Assembly: GCA_034722035.1 (NCBI GenBank)
Contig: JAYENK010000033.1
Location: 1 to 37,025 of the forward strand
From: JAYENK01 sp034722035
Lineage (GTDB): Bacteria > Patescibacteriota > Patescibacteriia > Patescibacteriales > UBA12075
Length of the DNA stretch: 37,025 bases
Direction of reading: 5' to 3'
In this document: piece after piece, positions 23,287 to 31,907 of the stretch
Layout: each line of letters starts with the position of its first letter
Numbering within the stretch: the stretch's first letter is position 1
Notes under the pieces: model-generated
Database searches by the model: none
Told to the model about the DNA's origin: nothing
The model's input: only the letters and a program-made list of their open reading frames with translations
Position numbers and translations under genes: made by a program

Positions 23287-24570
23287 ATGAAAATAAAAAT
23301 TAATAAAAATTATTATAATTTGATTAGTTTTTTGCTGATTGTTGGTTTAGCCATATCAACGGCTAATCTTTTTTTGTTTGATAAAAATAAATCAGCCAAT
23401 GCTCAAATTGACTACACTAACAATAATTCATCAATGCTGAATCGAGAGATTAAAGATATAAATAACGGTATAAGTGATAAAAAAAGTGAAATTAATAAGT
23501 TACAAGACAGAAAAAAAGAACTTAGCCAGAAAATAAATGACAAACAAGAAGAAAAAGCCAATCTTAATAACCAGCTTGCTCTTTTGGACAACCGGGTAGA
23601 AAAATCTCAATTAGACATTGAAATTGTTGATGCTGATATTAGCCGAATAAATTTAGAGATTCAAAAAACTAATCTGGAAATAAAAGATAAGAATGCACAA
23701 ATTGAAGCAGAAAAGGAACATATTGCAAATATTTTGGGCATTATCCACAAGCGCGATAATGCAACTACTCTCGAAATATTATTGCTCAATGACTCTTTAG
23801 CCGATTTTTTAAGTCAATCAAAATATTTGGAGGATATCAACGAAGAGGTGGAGGATAGTTTAGAGGAATTTAAAAAATATAAACGACAATTAATTCGTGA
23901 AAGTGAAGTTTTGGATCAACAAAAACAAGAATTGGGAGACCTGCAAGCCAAATTAGCCGAACAAAAAAAAGAGTTTGAAAACGAAAAAGAAAGCAAAACG
24001 ATTATTTTGAATCAAGTTGCTTCGTCCGAACGTGAATACCAACGTTTGCTTGCGCAAGCGAAAAAAGAACAAGAAAACGCAGCCGCTGAAATTGCCAGTA
24101 TGGAGAAACTGGTTCGAGCTAAAATATCTAAATTGGAAGGCGAGAAATTGGCTTTTAATGACAATGGTTTTGTTTGGCCAGTCAAAAAAAACGTTATTAC
24201 AGCTTATTTTCATGACCCCGACTACCCTTTTCGTTATATTTTTGAGCATCCGGCAATTGATATTAGAGCCGGGCAGGGAAGTGCTCTAAAAGCTTCAGCT
24301 AGCGGATATGTGGCTCGTACTAAGCGTGGTTTGGATGGTGGATATGGTTATATCATGCTTATTCACGGCGATGGGTTTTCAACAGTATATGGACATGTAT
24401 CAAAGATATTTGTTTCTGAGGACGAATATGTCGTACAAGGTCAGCCAATCGGCCAAAGCGGGGGCTTGCCCGGCACCCCTGGTGCCGGTCGCTTGACTAC
24501 AGGTCCGCATTTACATTTCGAAGTTCGCCTAAACGGCATTCCAGTCGATCCCCTAGCTTATTTGCCTTAA
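23287..24570 (+). CDS. EnvC-like coiled-coil M23 peptidase
   Basis: A 427-aa envelope protein. A hydrophobic N-terminal helix (11-31) acts as signal or anchor. A long coiled coil (about 50-290) precedes a C-terminal M23/LytM domain. Its zinc residues are intact: H321 and D325 (HPAID), H370 (YGH), and H408 with H410 (HLH). It therefore looks like an active hydrolase, unlike E. coli EnvC, whose LytM domain is degenerate. Coiled-coil proteins of this build (EnvC, PcsB, RipC) are FtsEX-controlled. ftsE and ftsX lie about 19 kb upstream in this window, so it is a good candidate FtsX partner, by inference. Confidence 0.92.
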   Translation: MKIKINKNYYNLISFLLIVGLAISTANLFLFDKNKSANAQIDYTNNNSSMLNREIKDINNGISDKKSEINKLQDRKKELSQKINDKQEEKANLNNQLALLDNRVEKSQLDIEIVDADISRINLEIQKTNLEIKDKNAQIEAEKEHIANILGIIHKRDNATTLEILLLNDSLADFLSQSKYLEDINEEVEDSLEEFKKYKRQLIRESEVLDQQKQELGDLQAKLAEQKKEFENEKESKTIILNQVASSEREYQRLLAQAKKEQENAAAEIASMEKLVRAKISKLEGEKLAFNDNGFVWPVKKNVITAYFHDPDYPFRYIFEHPAIDIRAGQGSALKASASGYVARTKRGLDGGYGYIMLIHGDGFSTVYGHVSKIFVSEDEYVVQGQPIGQSGGLPGTPGAGRLTTGPHLHFEVRLNGIPVDPLAYLP

Positions 24571-24574
24571 TTTT

Positions 24575-24952
24575 ATGAATTTTGAAAACGAAATTAAGCG
24601 CGTTATAGAGCGCGCTTTTTTAATTCTAAAAACAAATAATTTAAAGTTTCGCCCTATGCTTAGGAGAAAAGCAATAAACCCCAGGCGCGGTTTTGAAATT
24701 GGGCGAACGAATTTGCGTACCGGACTTATCACTATTGACATTTTGACTCCAAGAAAACGCGAGCCAAAAAAAATATCCGCAATTTTACGGATTCTTTGCC
24801 ACGAAGTTGCCCATCATCAACGACCACCTTATCGCCAGTTTTACAAATTCAAATGGATCAACCGGCAACATTATCCAAAATTTTACAAACAAGTTGACAA
24901 AAATATTAAAAAATTAAAAAAAGATAAAATATTAAACAAATATTTTATTTAA
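24575..24952 (+). CDS. Minimal zincin-like metallopeptidase (YgjP/SprT-like)
   Basis: A small basic protein of 125 aa with an HExxH motif (H76-E77-V78-A79-H80). A likely third ligand, H99, sits in RQHYPKFYKQV, matching the HE..H...H..F spacing of YgjP/SprT-like metalloproteases. There is no signal peptide, so it is probably cytoplasmic. Substrate unknown. It lies 4 bases after the M23 gene. Its 3' end overlaps the convergent recombinase gene by 8 bases. Confidence 0.7.
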   Translation: MNFENEIKRVIERAFLILKTNNLKFRPMLRRKAINPRRGFEIGRTNLRTGLITIDILTPRKREPKKISAILRILCHEVAHHQRPPYRQFYKFKWINRQHYPKFYKQVDKNIKKLKKDKILNKYFI

Positions 24953-25943
24953 GCCTCTTGCCTCCGTGTAATTTTTTGTGCACATCTCTAAGCTGTTCAT
25001 TGGTTACATGAGTATATATCTGTGTAGTTGCGATATTTTGATGCCCAAGAAATTCTTGCACCAAACGAATATTAGCGCCTTGTGCGAGCAAATCAGTCGC
25101 AAAGGAATGACGCAGAGTATGCGGGCTTGCATCAACCGGCAGACCGGCGATGTGAGTATATTTTTTTACAATATTTTCAATCGATTTTATGCTCAACCGG
25201 CGGCTTTGGTCGTTTTTTTCGTGTCCATGCTTATAGTTTATAAACATCGCTTCATCAATGTCACTCCTCTTGCCCAAATACCTTTTGAGGTGTTTGACAG
25301 CACGCGCAGAAAAATATACTGTCCGTACCTTTTCTCCCTTTCCCTTGATTGAAAGCTCTATTTCTTTGGCTGTTTGGGGTAATCTAATCGACTCTGCGTT
25401 AAGACTGGTTAATTCTTTTACACGCAAACCGGTTGAAAACAACACCTCAAGAATAGCCCGATCTCTAAGACCGATGATGTCGTCGCTATTTGGAGCATTC
25501 AAAAGTTCCTCTAGTTGTTTTAGCGTTAAAAATTTAACTTGATTTTGTGACTTATTCTTGATTAATTTAACGACAGTGGGGGAGAGCGAGTTTATTCCTC
25601 TTTCAACAAAAAACTCAAGTAAACTTCTAAGGGCAATAAGATAATAATTTTGAGTCGATTTTTTAAGTGTCTGTTTGCTTTTTGGGTCTATATGGCGCGA
25701 CAAAAACACTTTATACTTCCAAATATGTTTTGGAGTTAATCTGTCAGGGGAGAGTTTGTCCAAATCATTATTATTTAACCAATTAAAAAATTTATTTAAA
25801 AATCTTGCATAATTTTCCTGCGTTTTTGATGAAAGACCTTTTTCAATTTCTAAAAAATCAAGATAATCGATCAAATATTCAATTATTGCTTTGTTTTTTA
25901 TCATATTGTTGACCAGAATATACCTTAAGACAATACTTCGCAT
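24945..25943 (-). CDS. Tyrosine recombinase, XerC/XerD type
   Basis: A 332-aa site-specific recombinase. It has an N-terminal SAM-like core-binding domain (about 20-115), then the catalytic domain with a complete set of residues: R174 (STGLR), K203, H275 and R278 (HTLRHS), H301 (LGHQ) and Y310. A single Xer recombinase resolving chromosome dimers is likely, as in other reduced genomes, though an integrase role cannot be excluded. ATG 25943 is used; a second in-frame ATG at 25904 would remove 13 residues and give a start closer to typical Xer proteins. It is last in a minus-strand run with ftsQ. Confidence 0.9.
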   Translation of the reverse strand: MRSIVLRYILVNNMIKNKAIIEYLIDYLDFLEIEKGLSSKTQENYARFLNKFFNWLNNNDLDKLSPDRLTPKHIWKYKVFLSRHIDPKSKQTLKKSTQNYYLIALRSLLEFFVERGINSLSPTVVKLIKNKSQNQVKFLTLKQLEELLNAPNSDDIIGLRDRAILEVLFSTGLRVKELTSLNAESIRLPQTAKEIELSIKGKGEKVRTVYFSARAVKHLKRYLGKRSDIDEAMFINYKHGHEKNDQSRRLSIKSIENIVKKYTHIAGLPVDASPHTLRHSFATDLLAQGANIRLVQEFLGHQNIATTQIYTHVTNEQLRDVHKKLHGGKRLK

Positions 25944-25964
25944 AATGTAGATTAATCGAAGTAT
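25933..25964. repeat. Inverted repeat over the recombinase start codon
   Basis: ATACTTCG (25933-25940) and CGAAGTAT (25957-25964) flank 16 bases that include the ATG of the recombinase gene. It could be an operator or an mRNA hairpin limiting initiation. It does not match the 11-6-11 layout of known dif sites. Confidence 0.5.
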
Positions 25965-25966
25965 CC

Positions 25967-26128
25967 CTAAAATGAACTGGCTGAGCTTGGAAGCATTTTA
26001 ATACCCATTATAACAATTTCCGGTGTAAATAAAAAAATTATCTTTACAATTAATAAAAAAATGCCAACCACTAATAAACAAAATAAAATTACAGCCAATC
26101 CAAATACAATTTTAAATGTTATTTCCAT
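25967..26128 (-). CDS. 53-aa single-TM small protein
   Basis: A small reading frame from ATG 26128 to TAG 25967. It starts with MEITFKIVFGLAVILFCLLV, has one long hydrophobic helix (about 5-34), and ends in a short Pro/Ser tail (MGIKMLPSSASSF). It fits exactly between ftsQ (24 bases away) and the recombinase gene (23 bases away) on the same strand. It has an ATG start, and the hydrophobic pattern is hard to explain as chance. Function unknown. Position suggests a membrane microprotein expressed with ftsQ. Confidence 0.65.
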   Translation of the reverse strand: MEITFKIVFGLAVILFCLLVVGIFLLIVKIIFLFTPEIVIMGIKMLPSSASSF

Positions 26129-26152
26129 AAATTTATATAAGAATAATTAATA

Positions 26153-27058
26153 TTAGCGGTAATATACACTGGAACCAAAACGTAAATCAATATATTTTTT
26201 GGTGTCAAAAGTCCCCTTTAATTTTTCCGATTTAATTATTTTTAACTTATCTATTTGTTTTTGAATGTCATTTTTGCTGCTAAAAATCAAAATCGGACCG
26301 GACCTTAATCTTATTTTGACTGATTTATTTTCGTCTTCACAAATAAACCGCTCAATTTTGAATTCTTCATTCAAGTCTTTAAATCTTTTAAAAATGTCTA
26401 TAATAACTTTGATTGTGTTAGGACTGATTGGAGATAATTGTTTATCTATTTTTTTCTCACCACCACTTGTTATTATCGGATAATCTCGTTCACTCACTTC
26501 CATTAAATCTGCCTGAGAAATTATAACTCCGGAGTTATCTATATAATAAAATTTTTCGTTTTCTGTGTATATAGCCGCATAGTCTTTTTCTTTATAAAAA
26601 ATATTTAAAATGTCGGGCAATTTTTTTTCTATTCTAAGCTCGCTAAAAGCATATTTTTTGGCAAGTTCTTTTTTTAATTTGTTTGAATTAAAAATAAAAA
26701 TATTTTTTCCCGGATAAACAATAAAATAATTATTATTAATATGACTCCAGGCCATAGTGCTAATTACTGCCTTCTCAATATGGCCTTGCCCTTCAATGTT
26801 GATGTGTTTAATTTTAAAATAATGACCATATAAAATATATGCAGACAATAAAAACAATAAAACACTAAGAATAAAAATAATTATTTTGAAACGACTGGAT
26901 AAATGGATAGATGTTTTTTTTCTTTTCAGTTTTTTTTCTTGAAAAAAGGGGTTATTATACTTCTTGGAACTATAACGTAATTTGCCTTTAGTCTGGAGTC
27001 GTCTTTCTCTTGGTTTTATTGATTTTTTGCTTAACATGGTCATTAACAATTGTCGCAA
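26153..27058 (-). CDS. ftsQ: FtsQ/DivIB-like cell division protein
   Basis: A bitopic divisome protein of 301 aa. It has a basic cytoplasmic tail (1-55), TM helix (57-77), a POTRA domain (about 81-150; FKIKHINIEGQGHIEKAVI then LRIEKKLPDILNIFYKEKDYAAIY), and the FtsQ beta domain ending near the C-terminus. FtsQ links FtsL/FtsB to septal peptidoglycan synthesis. The start may be ATG 27058 or the better-placed ATG 27034. Either overlaps the end of the Mur-like gene, by 71 or 47 bases. Neighbours are relics of a division/cell-wall cluster; ftsZ, ftsA and murC are not present in the window. Confidence 0.88.
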   Translation of the reverse strand: MRQLLMTMLSKKSIKPRERRLQTKGKLRYSSKKYNNPFFQEKKLKRKKTSIHLSSRFKIIIFILSVLLFLLSAYILYGHYFKIKHINIEGQGHIEKAVISTMAWSHINNNYFIVYPGKNIFIFNSNKLKKELAKKYAFSELRIEKKLPDILNIFYKEKDYAAIYTENEKFYYIDNSGVIISQADLMEVSERDYPIITSGGEKKIDKQLSPISPNTIKVIIDIFKRFKDLNEEFKIERFICEDENKSVKIRLRSGPILIFSSKNDIQKQIDKLKIIKSEKLKGTFDTKKYIDLRFGSSVYYR

Positions 27059-27767
27059 TTAAAGCAGCGTAAATATGATGTTCGCCGTGACGCTTTGTTT
27101 GAATATTAGAAATATTTTTGGAATTTTTAATTACAGAGAAACTCATTCCCTGCTTGGTTTTTACAATGTCAGTAACTTGGTAATCTGATTTTCGCTTGAT
27201 GGAAAAAGTAATCTTAGTTTTTTTAGTTTTAAGAGCCAAGTCATGTAAGCGCCGATTATCATTGTTTAGCACAACTAAACCATCATTATTCAAGCTGTTG
27301 ATTAAGCACTGATACTCCCCTGCCAATTGACCCATATCACTAAAACCCTCTAAGTGTCTCTTGGTCAAATTACAGATAACAGCGATATTGGGCTTGGCAA
27401 TTTTTAATAAATCTTTTATGTCTCCGGGATTAGATGTACCATAGTTAAGAATCAGAATTTCGGTTTCACGGTGTAAAAAAATTTTTTTGGGTGCATGCAA
27501 CATAATTGGTATCCAATTATGATAAGAACTGTAAGCACTAGGCAAATTCAATATTGTTAAAGGCATCCCGATTGCTGTATTAAAATTTTTAACGTTTGTA
27601 TGAATCTTATAATTATTTTGTGTCAAAATTTTTTTTATAGCTTCTTTGGCAAAGAGCATGTTAATACTACCGGAAACTGCGATAACAATAGGCTTATTGA
27701 TCGCTATACTAAGACGGGCAAAAAACCGCAAATAATGTTTTAAAAAAAATTTTAAAATAGGTTTCAT
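26988..27767 (-). CDS. Degenerate Mur-ligase-like protein
   Basis: A 259-aa protein aligning with the central ATPase domain of MurF/MurE ligases: KNFNTAIGMPLTIL (60-73), PGDIKDLLKIAKPNIAVICNLTKRHLE (114-140, split at conserved positions), LNNDN (167-171) and GEHHIYAALIA. The P-loop, TGSxGKTxTK in active ligases, reads SGSINMLFAK (32-41), so the Gly-Lys-Thr is lost. The metal-binding Glu of the LEMG motif is Asn in LILNYG. The C-terminal ligase domain is missing. The frame is intact and embedded in an operon (ATGA overlap upstream, ftsQ overlap downstream), so it looks retained rather than decaying. A scaffold or regulatory pseudoenzyme is plausible; a decaying gene is the alternative. Confidence 0.75.
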   Translation of the reverse strand: MKPILKFFLKHYLRFFARLSIAINKPIVIAVSGSINMLFAKEAIKKILTQNNYKIHTNVKNFNTAIGMPLTILNLPSAYSSYHNWIPIMLHAPKKIFLHRETEILILNYGTSNPGDIKDLLKIAKPNIAVICNLTKRHLEGFSDMGQLAGEYQCLINSLNNDGLVVLNNDNRRLHDLALKTKKTKITFSIKRKSDYQVTDIVKTKQGMSFSVIKNSKNISNIQTKRHGEHHIYAALIATIVNDHVKQKINKTKRKTTPD

Positions 27768-28933
27768 TGTTTGCTAGTATTTAATTTTTTAAAATAATTT
27801 TTTATTCGTTCAAACGCTTTTTTTAAGTCATCTTCATCACGGCTAAAGTTTATTCGAAAATGTCCTTCTCCACTTGGACCAAAGGCCATACCTGGTACTA
27901 CTGCCACTTGTTCTTTTTGTAGTAAGTCAAAAGCAAATTTCCAGGAATCGGTATTATCTATTTTTAATTTCGGAAAAACATAATATGTGCCTTCAGGGCG
28001 AACATAATCCAAATAATCGCTCAAGCTATCGAGAAAAACGCAAGTTTGATCACGTCTTTTTTTGTAAGCTAAACTGAACTTGACAACATCCCCCTCCCCC
28101 ATCTCCAAGGCACCCATGGCCGCATATTGCGATATCACCGGAGCGCAAGTGACAAGCGAATCATGCACTTTTAAAATTTCACTTACTAATTTTTCACAAG
28201 CATGCAAGTAGCCGATACGCCAACCGGTCATAGCATAAACCTTAGAAAAGCTAAACAAGCGAATAACGCGATCGCGATATTCCGGCACCTCTGCTATGCT
28301 AAATATCGGTTCTTTGTCAAATATAAAATCCTTGTAAACATCATCGGTCATTATATAAATATTGTTTTTTTCGGCGATTTCGGCTAATTGAATTAATTGT
28401 TTTTTGGTATAAATTGTTCCGGTAGGATTATTTGGGTTGCAGTAAAAAATAATTTTGGTTTTATCGGTAATAGCTTCTTCAAAGCGCTTTAATTCAAAAG
28501 ACCAATTATTTTTTTCATTGAGCGGAACGAGAATCGGTTTACAAGAAGCTAGGTTGATTACTTCTTGATAGCTAGTATAAGTCGGTTCCGGAATAATAAT
28601 TTCGTCGCCCGGCTTTGTAAGCGCAAGAATTGTAGCGCTAATACCTTCGATCGAACCGACCGTAACAATAATTTCTTTTTGCCAATCAAAAAACATGTTC
28701 TCCTTAGCTAAGCTGATTTCTATTAATTCTCGTAACTCTGGCAGACCCGATACCAGTGAATATTTACTGACGACTCCCCTCTTAAGCGCAAGTTCAACCC
28801 GGCGCTTAATACAACCGGGTGTGTCAAAACCGGGAATACCCTGAGCCAAAGAAATTGCATCCGGATATTTAGAGGCTTCCAGCTCGATTTGTTTTATTAT
28901 TGATAAGCGTAAATTTTTGGTTCGTTCAAACAT
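27764..28933 (-). CDS. PLP-dependent class I/II aminotransferase
   Basis: A 389-aa fold-type I aminotransferase of the aspartate/aromatic subgroup. It has NPNNPTG (166-172), TDDVY (196-200), Schiff-base K231 in SFSKVYAMTGWRIGY, and a C-terminal substrate Arg in HFRINFS. Substrate cannot be fixed from sequence; aspartate, alanine or aromatic amino acids are all possible. It overlaps serS by one base and the Mur-like gene by four, so it sits in the middle of a tight operon. Confidence 0.9.
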   Translation of the reverse strand: MFERTKNLRLSIIKQIELEASKYPDAISLAQGIPGFDTPGCIKRRVELALKRGVVSKYSLVSGLPELRELIEISLAKENMFFDWQKEIIVTVGSIEGISATILALTKPGDEIIIPEPTYTSYQEVINLASCKPILVPLNEKNNWSFELKRFEEAITDKTKIIFYCNPNNPTGTIYTKKQLIQLAEIAEKNNIYIMTDDVYKDFIFDKEPIFSIAEVPEYRDRVIRLFSFSKVYAMTGWRIGYLHACEKLVSEILKVHDSLVTCAPVISQYAAMGALEMGEGDVVKFSLAYKKRRDQTCVFLDSLSDYLDYVRPEGTYYVFPKLKIDNTDSWKFAFDLLQKEQVAVVPGMAFGPSGEGHFRINFSRDEDDLKKAFERIKNYFKKLNTSKQ

Positions 28934-30243
28934 TATTTTTTTACTTCAATTTTTGTGATATCCCCCGGCATATATTTTTTAAGGACTTCCGGAATAAGAA
29001 TTGAGCCGTCGGCTTGTTGATAATTTTCCAGTATAGCAATCAACATTCGGCCCATGGCAAATGCAGTGGCATCATTCATGTGAATCATTTCTTTACCTCC
29101 GTCTTTTTTTCGATAACGTATATTAAGCCGTCTAGCCTGAAAATCGGTCATATAATCAGAAGTGTTGGTTTCACGATATTTATTTTGCCCGGGCATCCAA
29201 CACTCAATGTCGATTTGACGAAAGTCCGGTTTACCCATATCCCCCGAGCAAATTGCCACAATCTGATGTGGAAGCTCCAATTGCCGGATTAAATATTCTT
29301 GTATAGCTACAATCAAATCCTGCTCTTTTTGTCCATATTCCGGCTGGACAAAAGTCTCCATCTCAGCCTTGTCAAATTGATGGCAGCGTAAGATGCCGGC
29401 TGTATCCTTGCCATAAGAACCGGCTTCGCGACGGAAAGCGGTTGAATAACCAATATAACGAATCGGTAAATCTTTTTCATCAATAATTTCGTTCATGTGT
29501 AGTGGTCCCAGCGTATGTTCGGCGCTTCCAACCAAAAGCACATCATCTTCTTCCAAATAGTATCTATCATCAATTGGATCAAAGCGATCCATCTTCTTCA
29601 TTATTTCACTTTTAGCCATTACTGGCGGGACAACGGGGACAAAAGGTTTGTCAGATGGGTTTCCAACCTTGTCCGCTAATTTTTTGATTATTTTTTTGTC
29701 AGTCAGTGTTGCAAAAACAAATTGAAGCAAAGCAAACTGCAACATAACCGCTTCGCCAAACAAATAATTAAAACGAGAACCAGAGATATTAGCTGATTTT
29801 TCTGTATCAATGATACCGAGTGCTTCGCTTAATTGCATGTGGTCTTTTGATTCAAAATCAAATTTGGTCGGTTCTTTATATTTTCGAATTACTTTGTTCC
29901 CGCTTTCGTCCGGACCGATCGGAGTGTCATCCGAAATTAAATTAGGAACAGTAATCAATGTTGATTGATAGTCTGCGTCAACTGTCTTTAATTCTTTTTC
30001 GATTGTAGTTATTTTTTCTTTTAATTCTTTTCCGATGTTAATTTGTTCTAGTGTTGGCTTACCACCCTTTGATTCTTTAGCTAATTCGTTGCGCTTAGCT
30101 CTTAGCTCATCAACTTGTATCAATAATTCACGGCGTTTACCATTTAATTTAAGCAGTTGATCAATGTCAACCTTAACATTTTTATTTTTAGCCGCCTCCT
30201 CTATCGCCTTTTTATTTTCTCGGATAAATTTTATGTCTAGCAT
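28933..30243 (-). CDS. serS: Seryl-tRNA synthetase
   Basis: A 436-aa class II synthetase. It has an N-terminal antiparallel coiled-coil arm (about 30-105; KRRELLIQVDELRAKRNEL then ELKEKITTIEKELK) that grips the long arm of tRNA-Ser. Motif 2 is FRREAGSYGKDTAGILRCHQF and motif 3 is AMGRMLIAILENYQ. It is the first gene of the serS-aminotransferase-Mur-like-ftsQ run. The AT-rich 53-base gap before it separates it from lysS. Confidence 0.96.
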   Translation of the reverse strand: MLDIKFIRENKKAIEEAAKNKNVKVDIDQLLKLNGKRRELLIQVDELRAKRNELAKESKGGKPTLEQINIGKELKEKITTIEKELKTVDADYQSTLITVPNLISDDTPIGPDESGNKVIRKYKEPTKFDFESKDHMQLSEALGIIDTEKSANISGSRFNYLFGEAVMLQFALLQFVFATLTDKKIIKKLADKVGNPSDKPFVPVVPPVMAKSEIMKKMDRFDPIDDRYYLEEDDVLLVGSAEHTLGPLHMNEIIDEKDLPIRYIGYSTAFRREAGSYGKDTAGILRCHQFDKAEMETFVQPEYGQKEQDLIVAIQEYLIRQLELPHQIVAICSGDMGKPDFRQIDIECWMPGQNKYRETNTSDYMTDFQARRLNIRYRKKDGGKEMIHMNDATAFAMGRMLIAILENYQQADGSILIPEVLKKYMPGDITKIEVKK

Positions 30244-30296
30244 GAATTTAGTATTAAGTATTTAAAATTGAGTATTAGATGTAAGTTAAAAAAATA

Positions 30297-31790
30297 TTAT
30301 TTCCCCGTTGGGGACGAGTCAAATTTTTGGATTATTTTTGGCTTGAGCAAAGGAAAAAGCGTTATTTCGCGTGATGGTTTGTTTGCCATGAAAGCAAACA
30401 GGCGTTCACCAAAGCCAAAACCGCAAGTAGGAGGCATGCCGTATTCCAGCATTTCAACAAATTCCCAGTCCGGCATCATTGCTTCAGAGTCTCCGGCTTC
30501 GAGCAGCTTTTTTTGCAATTCAAAACGTGCCTTCTGCTCCTCCGGGTCATTAAGCTCGCTATAGCCATTACCGACCTCGGAGCCGGCAATAATAATTTGA
30601 AATCGCTCAACCGTGCCGGGTTTATTTTCATTTTTCTTGGCCAAGGGAGAGACTAATTCAGGATGATTGACTAAAAAAGCCGGGCCGGCAATATTTTTAC
30701 GGCAATATTTCCAAAGAGAATCAGTTAAACGTTCTTTATTATCCCCTTCATATTTCACTTTAAATTTGTCCAGTTTTGCTTTCATTTCTTTTTCATTCAC
30801 CTTCAAAATATCAACACCGGTTTGTTTTAAAATTTCATCGCGATAATCAATTTCTTTCCACTCATCAGACAAATCAAATTTTATCCCCTTAGCTTCGAAA
30901 CGGTAAGTGCCAAAAACTTCTTTGGCCAAAGTCCGGTACAGCTCCTTGGTCAGCTTCATACCGTCGCGATAATTGGCATAAGCCCAATAAAATTCCATGT
31001 TAGTAAACTCTTGTAAATGCTCCGGACCGGAGCCTTCATTGCGATAAACGCGTCCGATTTCAAAAGTTTTTTCAAAACCGGCCGCCATTAAGCGTTTCTG
31101 CCAAAGTTCACCGATTGAAATACGCAAATAAAGGTCAAGGTCATAATCATCGTGATGAGTTTGAAAGGGTGCCGCCTCTGCCCCGCCGGTCGAAAGCTCC
31201 AGAGTCGGTGTTTCAACTTCAAAAAAGCCCTTTTTCTTCATGAATTGCCTTGTTGTGTCCCAAAATTTTGAACGACGGATAAACATATCTTTGAGCTCCT
31301 GATTAAAAAGTAAATCCAAATAACGTTTGCGGAAGCGTTCTTCATCATCCTTAAGACCGTGCCATTTGTCTGGCAAGGGACGCAAGGATTTTGATAAAAG
31401 TTTATAGTTTTTTACCATTATGCTATTTTGCCCTTTGTGTGTAACAAAACAAGTACCGCTCACTTCGATAAAATCACCGATATCGATTAGTTTATTTAAA
31501 TTTTTAAATTCGTCCGCGCCGATTTCTTTTTTGGAAATCGCCAGTTGAATTTGCTTTCCATTATTATTAAGATTTGCAAAAATAAGATTGCCATGTCCCC
31601 TCTTACTTCTCAGACGGCCGGCAATAATTACGGTTTTTTGATTTTCAACAAAAATATTAAAATATTCAAGAATTTCTTTGACGGCATTTTTTTGCTTGCT
31701 TTTTGAAGGATAGGGGTTAATCCCTTGTTTTCTAAGCTTTTCTAATTTCTTCAGACGATTCTTATATTCGCTAACAAGATTATTGTCCAT
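30297..31790 (-). CDS. lysS: Lysyl-tRNA synthetase (class II)
   Basis: A 497-aa enzyme. The N-terminal OB-fold binds the anticodon (about 50-140, with AGRLRSKRGHGNLIFANL). The class II core has LYLRISIGELWQKRLMAAGFEKTFEIGRVYRNEG, in which motif 2 Arg sits, and motif 3 GFGFGERLFAFMANKPSREITLFP. The motif 3 Asp-Arg of many LysRS is Glu-Arg here. The start has no clear ribosome site and a TATATT-like -10 lies directly before the ATG. Confidence 0.95.
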   Translation of the reverse strand: MDNNLVSEYKNRLKKLEKLRKQGINPYPSKSKQKNAVKEILEYFNIFVENQKTVIIAGRLRSKRGHGNLIFANLNNNGKQIQLAISKKEIGADEFKNLNKLIDIGDFIEVSGTCFVTHKGQNSIMVKNYKLLSKSLRPLPDKWHGLKDDEERFRKRYLDLLFNQELKDMFIRRSKFWDTTRQFMKKKGFFEVETPTLELSTGGAEAAPFQTHHDDYDLDLYLRISIGELWQKRLMAAGFEKTFEIGRVYRNEGSGPEHLQEFTNMEFYWAYANYRDGMKLTKELYRTLAKEVFGTYRFEAKGIKFDLSDEWKEIDYRDEILKQTGVDILKVNEKEMKAKLDKFKVKYEGDNKERLTDSLWKYCRKNIAGPAFLVNHPELVSPLAKKNENKPGTVERFQIIIAGSEVGNGYSELNDPEEQKARFELQKKLLEAGDSEAMMPDWEFVEMLEYGMPPTCGFGFGERLFAFMANKPSREITLFPLLKPKIIQKFDSSPTGK

Positions 31791-31830
31791 ATAATATAAT
31801 AAAAATAATTATTTATAAGCTAAATAAACT

Positions 31831-31858
31831 AAAAAATGCTATATTAAAATAGCATTTT
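31831..31858 (-). terminator. Terminator after pgsA
   Basis: AAAATGCTAT (31833-31842) and ATAGCATTTT (31849-31858) form a perfect 10-bp stem. On the minus strand it is followed by T residues (complement of 31831-31836). It would end the pgsA transcript about 50 bases after its stop and insulate lysS. Confidence 0.7.
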
Positions 31859-31907
31859 ATATGCTTAATTTTACGATATTTAAGCGAAAAAGTCAATAAA
31901 TATCAAT

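Noticed and set aside
24978..25542. Plus-strand frames opposite the recombinase gene
   Set aside because: They are antisense shadows of a well-supported tyrosine recombinase with all catalytic residues.
26988..27058. Frameshift splitting a full-length Mur ligase
   Set aside because: The sequence after the stop is coding for FtsQ in another frame and shows no Mur ligase C-terminal domain, so the protein is truly short.
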